In this document: positions 26,822 through 36,599 of the stretch, one piece after another
Layout of the letters: the number at the start of each line of letters is the position of its first letter
Numbering within the stretch: position 1 is the first letter of the stretch
NCBI RefSeq assembly: GCF_025460835.1
Contig: NZ_JAMXAY010000012.1
Location: forward strand, 36,695-100,694
Origin: Parapedobacter soli
GTDB taxonomy: Bacteria > Bacteroidota > Bacteroidia > Sphingobacteriales > Sphingobacteriaceae
DNA: 64,000 nt
Reading direction: 5' to 3'
Position numbers and translations under genes: made by a program
The notes under the pieces: generated by a model
Databases searched by the model: none
Seen by the model: the letters and a program-made list of their open reading frames with translations, nothing else
What the model was told of the DNA's origin: nothing

Positions 26822-26841
26822 GTGCCTGCTGCGGCATTTGG
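26792..26841. terminator. Perfect 15-bp inverted repeat between araC and the DUF3823 gene
   Basis: CCAAATGCCGCAGCA (26792-26806) and its exact complement at 26827-26841, with a 20-base loop holding the araC stop codon. A TTTTGTGG tail follows. It lies between two convergent genes and probably ends both transcripts. The left arm codes for the last residues of AraC. Confidence 0.65.
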
Positions 26842-26868
26842 TTTTGTGGCCAGGAAACCGTCGATGGC

Positions 26869-27564
26869 TTACAACGCCAACCTTACCGCTTTCGCATAGT
26901 TCAGCTTGGCCTCTGGAGCATCATACAGCGCCCCTACCCTAAAAAAGTAGGGATGCCCGGGCGCTAATGTGGGGTGCGATGGCAAGTCGATTTCAAGTGA
27001 GAAAGTCGCATCCGGATCCGTTGGCTCATTCAGAACCTTTTCAACAGCTACTTTCCGTAAGGGCTCTCCGACAGCAGCTTCGGGATGTGCGTATAACCCA
27101 ATTTTCCTTACATTATTAGGCCCCGTTTGTTCTAAATTGAACGTAGCGATCACCTTATCTCCCGCTTTCGCGATGGATACATTCTTCACACGGATGTAAG
27201 GCTGTACCTGAAAATCAATTTGCGTATCCCCTTTCACCTGGATTTCCTTTTTGTCGATTGGAAAGAAATTCCCTCTAACGGGCCGCACCGTATACGTACC
27301 TGCAAAAACCAGGTTGTTTCTGAACGTACCATCGTTTTTGACCACGAGATACTGGGTTGCTGGGTCGTCAAAACCCAGCTCAATATACTCGATTTGTGTG
27401 CCGTTAATGATATCTTGCTCTAGAAGCTCGCCGCTTTCAGCATCGACAATAGACCCAAACAATACGGCGTTCGGCATGTCATAATTATCCAACTCACAAG
27501 ACATGAAGGTAACCACGCTTACCATCATCCATATCGTGTTTAATTTTATTACTTTCTTAGTCAT
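26869..27564 (-). CDS. DUF3823-family lipoprotein (SusE-like position)
   Basis: 231 residues with a lipoprotein signal (VVTFMSC, Cys23) and LDNYDMPNA directly after. The first domain (about 33-120) is a carboxypeptidase-regulatory-like sandwich (LFGSIVDAESGELL, GTYTVRPVRGNFFPID); the second (about 120-231) is also beta-rich. DUF3823 proteins regularly follow susD genes and are thought to be surface glycan-binding accessories. Five bases separate it from the SusD stop. Confidence 0.8.
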   Translation of the reverse strand: MTKKVIKLNTIWMMVSVVTFMSCELDNYDMPNAVLFGSIVDAESGELLEQDIINGTQIEYIELGFDDPATQYLVVKNDGTFRNNLVFAGTYTVRPVRGNFFPIDKKEIQVKGDTQIDFQVQPYIRVKNVSIAKAGDKVIATFNLEQTGPNNVRKIGLYAHPEAAVGEPLRKVAVEKVLNEPTDPDATFSLEIDLPSHPTLAPGHPYFFRVGALYDAPEAKLNYAKAVRLAL

Positions 27565-27569
27565 AACTT

Positions 27570-29477
27570 TTAATATTGAGGATTTTGAACCAATCCGTTT
27601 GCGCCAATGCCCGGTATGGAAACGTAATAGTGCCTTGGATTGAATGTACGCGTAATTGTCCTAGACACCGTTCTACGCACAAAGATATAAGTTGCAGGAG
27701 AAGTACGTAAGTCAAGAAGGGGCACCAATGCTCTTCTAGGAGTGTTATTTAGTAGCGTGTGGAATTCGCGTCTACGGATCAAGTCCCAAAACCGCTTGTT
27801 TTCAAATGCCAGCTCAACCCTTCGCTCACGAATCACACTTTCAATGGTCAGGGGAATGTCTACGGTGTGGCCTGCGCGCCGCCGGAGCGCGTTGATGGCC
27901 TGTTCGGCAGTTAATTGGGCATTGTTAGCCGCGAAGCCGCTTTCTGCAACGGCCTCTGCATAATTCAACAGGATTTCTGCATAGCGAAATTCCATCCAGT
28001 CGGTAATAGACTGCCTATCCGCAGGGGTTATGGGCTGCGAGGATAACATCTTTTTGTAGCTGAACCCCGATCGCGTCATTTGTATATTCGCTGGGTTAAA
28101 ACCAGAATACTGTGTCCAATCGGGCGCACCATAACTGTAGTAAGTCGTGCCGTCCACCGTAATTGCATTGTCGATTTCGATTTGAGCCTCTCCGTCCGGC
28201 TGAACATATCCCCCTTGAATAATGATGGTTTCACCTTTCCATTCTGTGCCCGGTAGGACCACCGTGCCCCATAAGCGCGCGTCCTTGTCTTTAAATATAT
28301 CATATGGGTTTTCGAACCGCAGATATGATCGGTCTTTGCGATAGCCATTATAGTCATTCACATTACCGTCTTCCGTCGTGACAATGGGCGCACTATGACC
28401 TGGGTTAGTATAACTCTCATACAAATCGACGAACTCGAGTGATGGGTTCAGTCGTCCCGGGTACCCCCACCCGTTTGCCGTTTGGTTTGGGTTATACCAG
28501 ACATCGTAATTGTGTCCATCGACCCCGGTCCTCGCAAAACCCTTGATAAATATGGGTTCGTTGCCGGCAGCATTGGGATATTCAAATAAAACACGATAGT
28601 TTTCTGCCGCTTCCTGCGGATTAGTCGGGTTCGGTTTGAACAGCCCAAACTTGCCTGACTCCATAATGGCGGCCGAAGCATCGATACAAGCTTCATAATA
28701 CCTGTTAGCCTCACCGGCCGGTATGCCCACTAACCCTTGGTCAACGGCAGGCCCCGAGAGTGGTGATCTCGCCCAATGCTTTGCAATAGACGCCGCGTGG
28801 AGGGCGGCCCTCGATTTTAACGCGTATGCAGCCCACTTCGTAGCCCTTCGTTCGCCGCCCAGCCAGGTATCGGGGAGGTTCGCGATCGCGAGGTCGCATT
28901 CGCTTAACACGAAATCCCAAGTTTCCTGCTCTGTGCTTCTCGGAACTTTAAGCTTTTCCACATCGCCATCATATACCTGCGTTTCACGGATAAGCGGGAC
29001 TCCGCCATATCGCTTGGCCAAGCCGTAATATGTGAAAGCCCGAATAAAAGCACCTTCTCCTAACATGCTTTTCTCTTCGGACTCCGTGAGACCAAGCGTG
29101 GGAATAATATCAATAAGCAGATTAACATCCCTTATTAGTTTATATCCCGGGTCCCACCAACTATTGCCTCCATTATTAAGCATCACATCCCATTGCGAGT
29201 GAACGGCTTCATCGGTCAAGAAAGCCATGGTCAACACCGAAGGGGCCATCCATTCGACATAAGACCAACCCCTGTCATAAAATTTAAAATCTTCTATGGG
29301 AAGTTGCCCATATAAGTTTGCCATGTAGACCTTTACGCCCATTGGGTTTGCGAAAAGCGTGTTCCCGTCAAGCTTATCTGTAGGCATTCTGTCCAAGAAA
29401 TTCTTGCTGCAACCTTCCGATAGGAAAAGCAACATTATTAATCCAATAGTGGTACGGATTGTCTTATTTTTCATCAT
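27570..29477 (-). CDS. SusD/RagB family outer-membrane lipoprotein
   Basis: 635 residues. The lipobox is near LFLSEGC, followed by SKNFLDRMPTDKLDGNTLFANPMGVKVYMANLYGQ. Tetratricopeptide-like segments are typical of SusD: AFIRAFTYYGLAKRYGGVPLI, EILLNYAEAVAESGF, ALRRRAGH and LAFENKRFWDLIRRREF. It caps the SusC partner eight bases upstream and selects the oligosaccharide. Part of the AraC-regulated SusC-SusD-DUF3823 operon. Confidence 0.93.
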   Translation of the reverse strand: MMKNKTIRTTIGLIMLLFLSEGCSKNFLDRMPTDKLDGNTLFANPMGVKVYMANLYGQLPIEDFKFYDRGWSYVEWMAPSVLTMAFLTDEAVHSQWDVMLNNGGNSWWDPGYKLIRDVNLLIDIIPTLGLTESEEKSMLGEGAFIRAFTYYGLAKRYGGVPLIRETQVYDGDVEKLKVPRSTEQETWDFVLSECDLAIANLPDTWLGGERRATKWAAYALKSRAALHAASIAKHWARSPLSGPAVDQGLVGIPAGEANRYYEACIDASAAIMESGKFGLFKPNPTNPQEAAENYRVLFEYPNAAGNEPIFIKGFARTGVDGHNYDVWYNPNQTANGWGYPGRLNPSLEFVDLYESYTNPGHSAPIVTTEDGNVNDYNGYRKDRSYLRFENPYDIFKDKDARLWGTVVLPGTEWKGETIIIQGGYVQPDGEAQIEIDNAITVDGTTYYSYGAPDWTQYSGFNPANIQMTRSGFSYKKMLSSQPITPADRQSITDWMEFRYAEILLNYAEAVAESGFAANNAQLTAEQAINALRRRAGHTVDIPLTIESVIRERRVELAFENKRFWDLIRRREFHTLLNNTPRRALVPLLDLRTSPATYIFVRRTVSRTITRTFNPRHYYVSIPGIGANGLVQNPQY

Positions 29478-29485
29478 TTACTCCA

Positions 29486-32400
29486 TTAAAAGGTGACACT
29501 AACACCCAGATTAAAACTCATGGTTAATGGATACGTATATCCACCGCTATAATCGCCCTCGATCTTCTCGGGATCGAATGGCCTCACAAAACGATCCGCC
29601 AGCGTGAACAGGTTGTGAGCATTTGTATATACCCGAATGTTTCTTACACCCGTTTTCCGGATGAAGGGCGAATTGACCGTATAACCAATCATGATGCTCT
29701 TCAGACGTAGGTAAGTCGCATCTTTCCGCCAAACCTCACTTTCATTGCTTATCGCCCCCCTATCGGGATCAAAGCGTGTAGCGGGCCATGCACCCGGTAT
29801 CCACTCACTATCCGGATTATACGGGTCCGCTTGATGCCACCTGTCGAAGAAAAACGCCGGCGAGTTGCCGTTAAAATTAAAGACACCGGCATACGTTTGC
29901 CCAAATCGCAGGGTATAGTTTCCAGCGCCTTGTACCACGACATTCACGTCAAACCCTTTCCACTCGGCATCCAAAACTAGTCCGTAATAGTATTTTGGTT
30001 GGCCATTCCGGAAAAGTGGCAACATATCTCGGCTATCGATAATGCCGTCGCCGTTAACATCCCGATATCGAAAATCACCAGGAAGTTCCCGTGCATTGCC
30101 CAAGTTTCCATTTTGCAATGGAGCAACGTAGATTTCCTCTTGATTTTGGAATTGCCCCTCAACAGTATAACCCCATATCAAATCATTCCACCTGCCCTCG
30201 GCGCCATTTCTCCACCGGTCCCAGCTACTTCTGAAAGGGGCCCGTTCCACATAGTTGTTCATGGTTCTTGAAAAGCTGAAATTGCCACTGATCCCGTAGC
30301 TGACTTTATTAATTGTATTCCGATGGGATACAGCAAGTTCGAAGCCTTGTGTCCGGTCACTGTTCAAGTTTTCTTGAGGTAACGTGCCGCCAAACGTGTT
30401 GGGTACTGATACGTTGCGATATGCTAATAACCCCGTCCTATCGCGACGGAACACATCGGCTTCAAACGCCAATTTGCCACGGAACAACGCCAAGTCCAAT
30501 CCGATATTTTGAGTGCGCGACTGGAACCAGGTAAGATATTCATTTACAATAGATGGAGAAGCGGCACCACTGAGGTAGGTGCCATCAATAAATTCATAAC
30601 CCCGTCCACCCGCTGTGGAGAAAGCCTGCACATACTGGAAGGGTGCCCCCGCATCTTCACCGATTATCCCATACGAACCCCTAACTTTAAGGTGGGTGAG
30701 GAAGGACACATGATCTTTCATAAAACGCTCTTCGGAAATCACCCATCCACCCGAGACAACCGGAAAGAACCCCCATCGCCTATCGGGATGATAACGATAC
30801 GATCCGTCGTATCTAGCGGCCGCTTCAAGAAGGTACTTGTCTTTGAACGCATAATTGAATCGGCCGATATACGATATATTCGCGGTTTCATTCTCGTGCC
30901 CGCGGTTGGTTTGGTTATTTTGGCTGGCTTGGTCAATTTGGTCGTTGGTGTAAAACTCGTATTCGCGTTGAAGGAACGAGCTACGGAACCAACTCTCCCG
31001 CTGCTCATAAACCGCAGTAGCCCCGATCCGGTGTCCGTTGGCAAACAATGTATCGTAGCCCGCTTGCAACTGAAAATTCACCCGATTGAAATCTCGGTTT
31101 GTATTGGAGATCCTCGCTGGATTATTTTTTTCGAAAGGCAGGTAAACATCATCCTCCTTATCGTACGAATAAACCAGGTAAGATTTTCCGAGGTACTTGA
31201 CGAGCTCATTGTTGCTATCGTAGGCCGCCGTAGCTTTCAATTGTAACCCTTTTACAAACGGGGTGGTGTACGTAAATGAAATAGACGACTGAAACGACTT
31301 ATTTCTGGTATCGTCATATCCGGTGTAATTCTTATCTGCAAGAAGAACCGGGTTATCCAATGGCAGCACCAAGGCAGGATAATCAGGGTTGTTGTTCGCA
31401 TACACCTGTTCAATCGGCAAACTGGTTCGGGTCTGTTTGAAAATGGTAAAGAAATCCGTGCCAGGCTTATTTCGCCGATCTGCTCTACCCGAAAGGGATA
31501 CGTCAGCGGTGAAGTTTTTTGCCAACCTTGCCGTGAGGTTCGACCGAAACGTATACCGTTTATAATTCATGTCTTTGGATCGCAGTAATCCATTATCGTT
31601 TTGAAAGCCAAAACTCAGGAAATAAGACATTACCTCGGAGCCTCCCTGAGCAGAAATGTTATCTTCCGCTTGCGACGAATACGACCTGAATGTTTCGTCA
31701 TACCAATCAGTCGACCCATAACCGGGCAATCCCTGCCGGTATTTTTCCAGTTCCTCTTTAGGGAGAATGGGGGTTCCGCCACCGTTGACAGTCGCTTCGT
31801 TCAGCATTTCCATATATTGGGCAGCATTGGTCATCTTCGGCATCCCTGTTGGAAACTGCAAGCCGGAAACGTGACTGTAGGTAAACCTAGCTCTACCCGG
31901 TGTACCTTTCTTGGTCGTCACGATGACAACTCCGTTCGCGGCGTTTAATCCATAGATGGCCGCTGATGCATCTTTCAAGATGGAAATGCTTTCAATATCT
32001 TCCGGATTTAGTTTTTGGAACTCACTTGCCCCGTCGCGGGGAATTCCATCGATTACGTATAACGGCGTTCCATAGCCTCTGATATTGATCATCGTGTTAA
32101 AATCGCCGGGTTCACCCGTTTGCTGCCTAATCTGTAAGCCCGGCATTTTTCCTTGCAGGCTTTGGGCTAAGCTGCTATGTGTCGTTGTCCGTAAGTCTTC
32201 CGCCACAATGTTTGAAACAGCTCCCGTCACGTTACCCCTTCGTTGTGTTCCGTACCCGACAACAACCACCTCATCTAAGTTGGACGCTACTTCACTAAGC
32301 GTCACCGATAACGAGTTATCGGTTTGATCCCGTATCAGAAAGGCGCTTTCCACATAACTTTCGTATCCCAGTAAACTGAATAAAACGTCGTACCTCGTCC

Positions 32401-32638
32401 CTACGTTGAGGTTCCTGAAGCTAAACTGCCCTCCGTCGCTAGTCGATGTGGTTTGCACGTGATCGCCTACCGAACTTTGCACCTTTACCGTTACTCCGGA
32501 TAGTGGTGCCCCGGTCTGGTCTAAAACGATGCCCTTGAACTCGGCGTTGGTACGCTGGGCATGCGCTACCGTGGCGCAGAACAGCGATAATACACCGATC
32601 CACGCGCTGAAAATTAACAGGTGTTTGTTTCTTTCCAT
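29486..32638 (-). CDS. SusC/RagA family TonB-dependent outer-membrane transporter
   Basis: 1050 residues. Signal peptide, then a CarboxypepD-regulatory-like domain (about 30-110, FKGIVLDQTGAPLSGVTV), then the plug domain starting at DEVVVVGYGTQRRGNVTGAV with TPLYVIDGIPRDG, KDASAAIYGLNAANGVVIVTTKKG, and a 22-strand-type barrel closing in MSFNLGVSVTF. It lacks the STN domain found in sigma-controlled SusC proteins, which fits control by the AraC activator rather than by an anti-sigma relay. It imports the glycan fragment captured by SusD. Confidence 0.95.
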   Translation of the reverse strand: MERNKHLLIFSAWIGVLSLFCATVAHAQRTNAEFKGIVLDQTGAPLSGVTVKVQSSVGDHVQTTSTSDGGQFSFRNLNVGTRYDVLFSLLGYESYVESAFLIRDQTDNSLSVTLSEVASNLDEVVVVGYGTQRRGNVTGAVSNIVAEDLRTTTHSSLAQSLQGKMPGLQIRQQTGEPGDFNTMINIRGYGTPLYVIDGIPRDGASEFQKLNPEDIESISILKDASAAIYGLNAANGVVIVTTKKGTPGRARFTYSHVSGLQFPTGMPKMTNAAQYMEMLNEATVNGGGTPILPKEELEKYRQGLPGYGSTDWYDETFRSYSSQAEDNISAQGGSEVMSYFLSFGFQNDNGLLRSKDMNYKRYTFRSNLTARLAKNFTADVSLSGRADRRNKPGTDFFTIFKQTRTSLPIEQVYANNNPDYPALVLPLDNPVLLADKNYTGYDDTRNKSFQSSISFTYTTPFVKGLQLKATAAYDSNNELVKYLGKSYLVYSYDKEDDVYLPFEKNNPARISNTNRDFNRVNFQLQAGYDTLFANGHRIGATAVYEQRESWFRSSFLQREYEFYTNDQIDQASQNNQTNRGHENETANISYIGRFNYAFKDKYLLEAAARYDGSYRYHPDRRWGFFPVVSGGWVISEERFMKDHVSFLTHLKVRGSYGIIGEDAGAPFQYVQAFSTAGGRGYEFIDGTYLSGAASPSIVNEYLTWFQSRTQNIGLDLALFRGKLAFEADVFRRDRTGLLAYRNVSVPNTFGGTLPQENLNSDRTQGFELAVSHRNTINKVSYGISGNFSFSRTMNNYVERAPFRSSWDRWRNGAEGRWNDLIWGYTVEGQFQNQEEIYVAPLQNGNLGNARELPGDFRYRDVNGDGIIDSRDMLPLFRNGQPKYYYGLVLDAEWKGFDVNVVVQGAGNYTLRFGQTYAGVFNFNGNSPAFFFDRWHQADPYNPDSEWIPGAWPATRFDPDRGAISNESEVWRKDATYLRLKSIMIGYTVNSPFIRKTGVRNIRVYTNAHNLFTLADRFVRPFDPEKIEGDYSGGYTYPLTMSFNLGVSVTF

Positions 32639-32788
32639 TTTTATTTTGTGTTAAATTTTTGACAATAGTTTTTCCTTGCTTCGTTTATCTATCTCCATAT
32701 ATCGTTATGTAATTGTATTTGTTAAACCGGGTTTAGCCGCCGATGGATTTTCAATATCAATCGTATTTACCTGTTTATAACTTAGGGA

Positions 32789-32855
32789 TAAAGATAGTGA
32801 ACCGAAAATGCGTAAACTTACATTATATTGGTCGAGCTTTGCACTATATTGAATC
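32789..32855 (-). promoter_or_regulatory. Promoter and AraC-type operator B for the SusCD operon
   Basis: On the + strand: TAAAGATA at 32789-32796 (minus TATCTTTA, one mismatch to TAnnTTTG), then exactly 27 bases, TATATTGG at 32824-32831, 13 bases, TATATTGAATC at 32845-32855. Layout identical to site A. A further inverted half-site (GTTCAATATTA) follows at about 32892. The remainder of the 32639-32927 gap, including a leader of about 145 bases, contains no gene. Confidence 0.8.
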
Positions 32856-32927
32856 CATGTGCGCCACAACAAAGAAATCGCGGTATTATTGTTCAATATT
32901 AGGCCATAAATGAAACCAAGGTATCAT

Positions 32928-33725
32928 TCATGATTCGGTCTTACTGAGATTTGCAGCATTAGGATAAGGGCCCACAGCCGTCCAACCTCCATCAACAACG
33001 ATGGTTTGGCCGGTGATATGGCTTGCATCTTCGGAAAGGAGAAAAAGCGTGGCTTTTGCAATATCACAAGGAAAGGCCGTCTTGCTGTCGGGTATGAGTT
33101 GCTTCCATTTATTTTCATACGCCGGATCCTCCAAAAGGGTACGTTCAGTAATGGTCGCTCCCGGAGCGATGGCATTGACGGTGATGCCATGGCGGGATAA
33201 ATCAAGTACCAAGCTACGGGCCATCATATGCAAGGCCGCTTTGGTCATCGAATAAACAGCAAGCTGCGGGTACGCGCGCAGGCCAATGGTAGATGACATT
33301 AAAAGAATCCGACCTCCGTTCCCTTGTTTCCGCATCTGTATGGCAGCTTGTTGAGCTATAAAAAACGGCCCTTTAAGGTTGAGGTCGACAACTTTCTGGA
33401 AGTTTTCCTCCGTGAACGCAAAGAAATCGCCAAACAAGGTATAGCTTGCATTCGCAACCACCAGATCAACCCGGCCGAAATATGCGATCGTTTGGGCAAT
33501 CATTTGCTGTATAAATGCAACGTCGCCGGCATCCCCTGCCAACGCAACACATGTGCCGGGCCCTTCTAACGAGAGCTTTTCGGTAGCTGATTTTGCCAAT
33601 TCAGGGTCAATATCATTCAGCATTACATTGGCACCGCTCCTTACCAGTTGATGAGCGATCTCAAAGCCAATGCCTTTGCCTGCTCCTGTTATAATTGCTG
33701 ATTTGTTTGAAAATTTCAGAGACAT
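32928..33725 (-). CDS. SDR-family NAD(P)-dependent oxidoreductase
   Basis: 265 residues, classical SDR. Cofactor loop ITGAGKGIGFEIA, NAS motif in VVANASYT, catalytic Ser near 144-145 (LLMSSTIG) and Tyr158-xxx-Lys162 in YSMTKAA. Asp38/Asp40 after the second strand suggest NAD(H). Probably interconverts a sugar or polyol with its keto form. Last gene of the nine-gene enzyme operon. Confidence 0.85.
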   Translation of the reverse strand: MSLKFSNKSAIITGAGKGIGFEIAHQLVRSGANVMLNDIDPELAKSATEKLSLEGPGTCVALAGDAGDVAFIQQMIAQTIAYFGRVDLVVANASYTLFGDFFAFTEENFQKVVDLNLKGPFFIAQQAAIQMRKQGNGGRILLMSSTIGLRAYPQLAVYSMTKAALHMMARSLVLDLSRHGITVNAIAPGATITERTLLEDPAYENKWKQLIPDSKTAFPCDIAKATLFLLSEDASHITGQTIVVDGGWTAVGPYPNAANLSKTES

Positions 33726-33780
33726 ATTGGGTTAATTTGTTAAATATGGTTTCTATATAAATGCATCGGGTTGCTCAGTA

Positions 33781-34839
33781 TCAAGCATCACGATTCATGG
33801 GTTTGGGTAAGTTGGGATACAACAATACTTTAACTGCCTTTTTCTGTTCGGACAGGTCGAATCCAAGGCGCCAATCCGCCAGAGGCAATTCGTGTGTAAC
33901 CACTTCATGCACATCCAGCTGTCCCTGTTCCAAAATTCGCAAGGTCTGGTGCCACGTATCGCGGGTATAGCCCACCGACCCACTAATTGTCAGTTGTTTG
34001 AAAGCGACAAGATCCCACGGCATACTCAAATCCTTACCGAAATGGCCTACTTGCACATAATGGCCTAATGGCCGCAGCGCTTGCAAGCAATTCCGGACGG
34101 AGCCCGCTGCACCGGCACATTCGATAGCAAGGTCGACTCCCTTTCCACCGGTCTCTTCCGCAATAACTGCCTCAAGGTCGTCTTGATCGATTTTCACGAT
34201 CCGGGCAGCGCCATATCGTTGCGCATTGTCCAAGCGTACGTTATCGTCAGCCGTTCCTGCTACAATGGTCTTGAGCCCTTGGGCCGCCAACAGCTTGAGA
34301 CAAAGCAATCCTATTGGCCCTGGGCCCGATAACAAGACGACGTCGCCCAGCTTGAATCGTGCGATGTCACACACGGCATGGACAGCGGCAGCAAGCGGCT
34401 CGACCAATGCACCTTCTTGCATCGTTACTTTAGCTGGAAGCTTGAACAGTTGATCAGGACGTACCGCCACGTATCTTGCAAAGGCTCCATTAACGCCATG
34501 GCCCATTCCTCGTCTTTTTTCGCAAAACATGAATTGACCGTTATGGCAATACTGGCATAGCCCACATGTGACGGCAGTCGCTCCCAATACGGCGAAAGAG
34601 CCATTTGGGTCGATACCTTGCACGTGCGCCCCTACCTCCACGATAGTTCCCGCAAACTCGTGGCCGAGTATGACAGGAGGGAAGTTTCGAAAGGTGTCGT
34701 TGTACACATGCAGGTCTGTGCCACAGATACCGCAGCAATGTACTTCGAGCATGACCTGCGTATTCCCGCACCGCGGTTCGGGCACATCCATTAGCACCAC
34801 ATTTCCCGGTCCTTTATCGAATTTAACTAAGGCTTCCAT
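33781..34839 (-). CDS. Zinc-dependent medium-chain alcohol/polyol dehydrogenase
   Basis: 352 residues from the ATG at 34839 (MEALVKFDKGPGN); the longer reading from 34911 lies inside the neighbouring gene. Catalytic zinc ligands Cys39 (GICGTD), His60 and Glu61 (GHEFAG), and a structural zinc set Cys92, Cys95, Cys98, Cys106 (CGLCQYCHNGQFMFC). The cofactor motif is LLSGPGPIGLLCLKLL. Family members include sorbitol, threonine and other polyol dehydrogenases. The start overlaps the end of the transketolase C-subunit gene by 17 bases, so they are co-translated. Substrate not predictable, but a sugar-derived polyol or sugar acid fits the operon. Confidence 0.85.
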   Translation of the reverse strand: MEALVKFDKGPGNVVLMDVPEPRCGNTQVMLEVHCCGICGTDLHVYNDTFRNFPPVILGHEFAGTIVEVGAHVQGIDPNGSFAVLGATAVTCGLCQYCHNGQFMFCEKRRGMGHGVNGAFARYVAVRPDQLFKLPAKVTMQEGALVEPLAAAVHAVCDIARFKLGDVVLLSGPGPIGLLCLKLLAAQGLKTIVAGTADDNVRLDNAQRYGAARIVKIDQDDLEAVIAEETGGKGVDLAIECAGAAGSVRNCLQALRPLGHYVQVGHFGKDLSMPWDLVAFKQLTISGSVGYTRDTWHQTLRILEQGQLDVHEVVTHELPLADWRLGFDLSEQKKAVKVLLYPNLPKPMNRDA

Positions 34840-35788
34840 ACGATTCTTTTTTAAGGGGTTCAGAAAGAATATTAAGCACGGCTTCCACAATATTAACTGC
34901 CCGCAAGCCATACTGATCTAGCAGTTCGTTGGCATGTCCGGATTCGCCGAAAACATCCATTACGCCAACACGGTGTACGGGGCAGGGATACGACTGCGTT
35001 ACCACACCGGCTACGGCCTCGCCCAATCCACCGATGACGGAGTGCTCTTCTGCTGTGACAATACCTTGGGTTTCCCGAGCCGCGGCGATAATAGCTTTTT
35101 CATCCAACGGCTTTATCGTTGGGTAATGCAGCACCCGTACGCTATAGCCCTTTTCCGTTAAGCTGTCGGCCGCCATCAGCCCTTCACTGACCATAATGCC
35201 GGTGGTGATGATGGTAACATCCGAGCCCATGCGGAGCAGTTTAGCTTTCCCGATTTCAAAATCCCCGTGAATCTCCGCGACCACCGGATAGGTATCTCGC
35301 CCAAACCGCAGGTACACCGGCCCCACGTGGTACGCCGCTGCCCGGGTCGCCTGCTTGGCTTCTTCGTAATCGCCCGGTACAAGTACCGTCATATTCGGAA
35401 ATGACCGGGCAATCGCGATGTCTTCAATACTTTGGTGTGAGGCCCCGTCGCCCCCCGTGCTGATACCACAATGTGTAGCGCCGATTTTAACATTCAGTTG
35501 TGGATAGGCAATTGAATTTCGCATTTGGTCGCCCGCTCGGCAACAAGCAAATACCCCAAACGTAGACGCAAAGGGCAGGAAACCTTCAAGTGCCAACCCG
35601 GCCGCTGCCGAAAGCATATGCTGCTCCTGCACTCCGCAATTAAAAAAGCGATCCGGGTGAGCTGCTTGAAAATCCACTGTTTTCGTTGCTTTGGCCACAT
35701 CGGCATCCAAGACCACCAAATCCGGTATTTCGGCTGCCAGTTCCAGCAACCCATCCACATATCCCTGTCGTGTCTGTTTAAACTCCAT
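34823..35788 (-). CDS. Transketolase-like protein, C-terminal (pyrimidine-binding plus third) subunit
   Basis: 321 residues from the ATG at 35788 ([18 protein letters not shown]). The pyrimidine-binding half of a thiamine diphosphate enzyme is seen in FFNCGVQEQHMLSAAAGLALEG with the conserved Glu, then STGGDGASHQSIEDIAIARSFPNM, then the C-terminal domain (VTAEEHSVIGGLGEAV). It pairs with the N-terminal subunit gene, which overlaps it by 11 bases. Split transketolases of this type often belong to special sugar pathways (apulose phosphate or sulfosugar routes are published examples) rather than the housekeeping pentose phosphate pathway. Confidence 0.88.
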   Translation of the reverse strand: MEFKQTRQGYVDGLLELAAEIPDLVVLDADVAKATKTVDFQAAHPDRFFNCGVQEQHMLSAAAGLALEGFLPFASTFGVFACCRAGDQMRNSIAYPQLNVKIGATHCGISTGGDGASHQSIEDIAIARSFPNMTVLVPGDYEEAKQATRAAAYHVGPVYLRFGRDTYPVVAEIHGDFEIGKAKLLRMGSDVTIITTGIMVSEGLMAADSLTEKGYSVRVLHYPTIKPLDEKAIIAAARETQGIVTAEEHSVIGGLGEAVAGVVTQSYPCPVHRVGVMDVFGESGHANELLDQYGLRAVNIVEAVLNILSEPLKKESYGSLS

Positions 35789-36599
35789 GTCCCAGTTCCT
35801 CCATTGCTTTGCGAAAATCATCCTTCCCCGGCGGCGTACCGTGCCAACTCGCTTCATGCTCCATAAACGACACCCCCTTGCCTTTCACCGTATGGGCAAT
35901 AATCATGGTCGGGCGCGAGGCGTTCGCCTTTGCCCGTTGCACGGCCGCGATAATCTGGGCAAAATCATGCCCGTCAATTTCGTCTACATCCCAACCGAAG
36001 CTTTCCCACTTCGGACGAAGCGGATCCAACGGCATCACCGTTTCCGAGTGGCCGTCCGTCTGTAAATAATTGCGGTCTACAAACGCGATAATATTGCCGA
36101 GCTTGTACTTATTGGCAAACATGGCCGCTTCCCACACCTGCCCTTCCTGCAGCTCTCCGTCGCCGCAAAGAATGTAGTAGTGGTGCTGTTGGTTTCGCAG
36201 CTTTGCGCCCAATGCCATCCCAACTCCGGTGGAGATCCCCAATCCCAGTGTCCCCGTCGATGCATCGATACCGGGGGTTTTGGGCTGGTACGGATGCCCT
36301 TGCAAGTGGGATCCGGGGCGCCGGAACGTTTGCAGATCGCTTTCCGGAAAATAGCCGCAATCGGCCAAAACCGCATAAACCACCGGCGTGCAATGTCCTT
36401 TTGACAAGATAAATCGGTCGCGGTCACGCCAGTCAGGCTGCTCCGGCCGATGCCGCATGAGGCAGTAGTACAGTGCCACCACGATTTCCACTGCCCCCAG
36501 ACTTCCGCCCACATGGCCCGAGTTCGCCCGGTGCACCATCTCAATGATGGATTTCCGGGTTTTAAGCGCTTTCGCTGCAAGAAATGATCGATCGGTCAT
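35778..36599 (-). CDS. Transketolase-like protein, N-terminal (diphosphate-binding) subunit
   Basis: 273 residues. The thiamine diphosphate-binding motif [32 protein letters not shown] is intact, with [23 protein letters not shown] and [12 protein letters not shown], as in transketolase and split DXS-like enzymes. Works with the C-terminal subunit to move a two-carbon ketol unit. The ATG overlaps the dehydratase stop in an ATGA arrangement. Confidence 0.9.
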   Translation of the reverse strand: MTDRSFLAAKALKTRKSIIEMVHRANSGHVGGSLGAVEIVVALYYCLMRHRPEQPDWRDRDRFILSKGHCTPVVYAVLADCGYFPESDLQTFRRPGSHLQGHPYQPKTPGIDASTGTLGLGISTGVGMALGAKLRNQQHHYYILCGDGELQEGQVWEAAMFANKYKLGNIIAFVDRNYLQTDGHSETVMPLDPLRPKWESFGWDVDEIDGHDFAQIIAAVQRAKANASRPTMIIAHTVKGKGVSFMEHEASWHGTPPGKDDFRKAMEELGHGV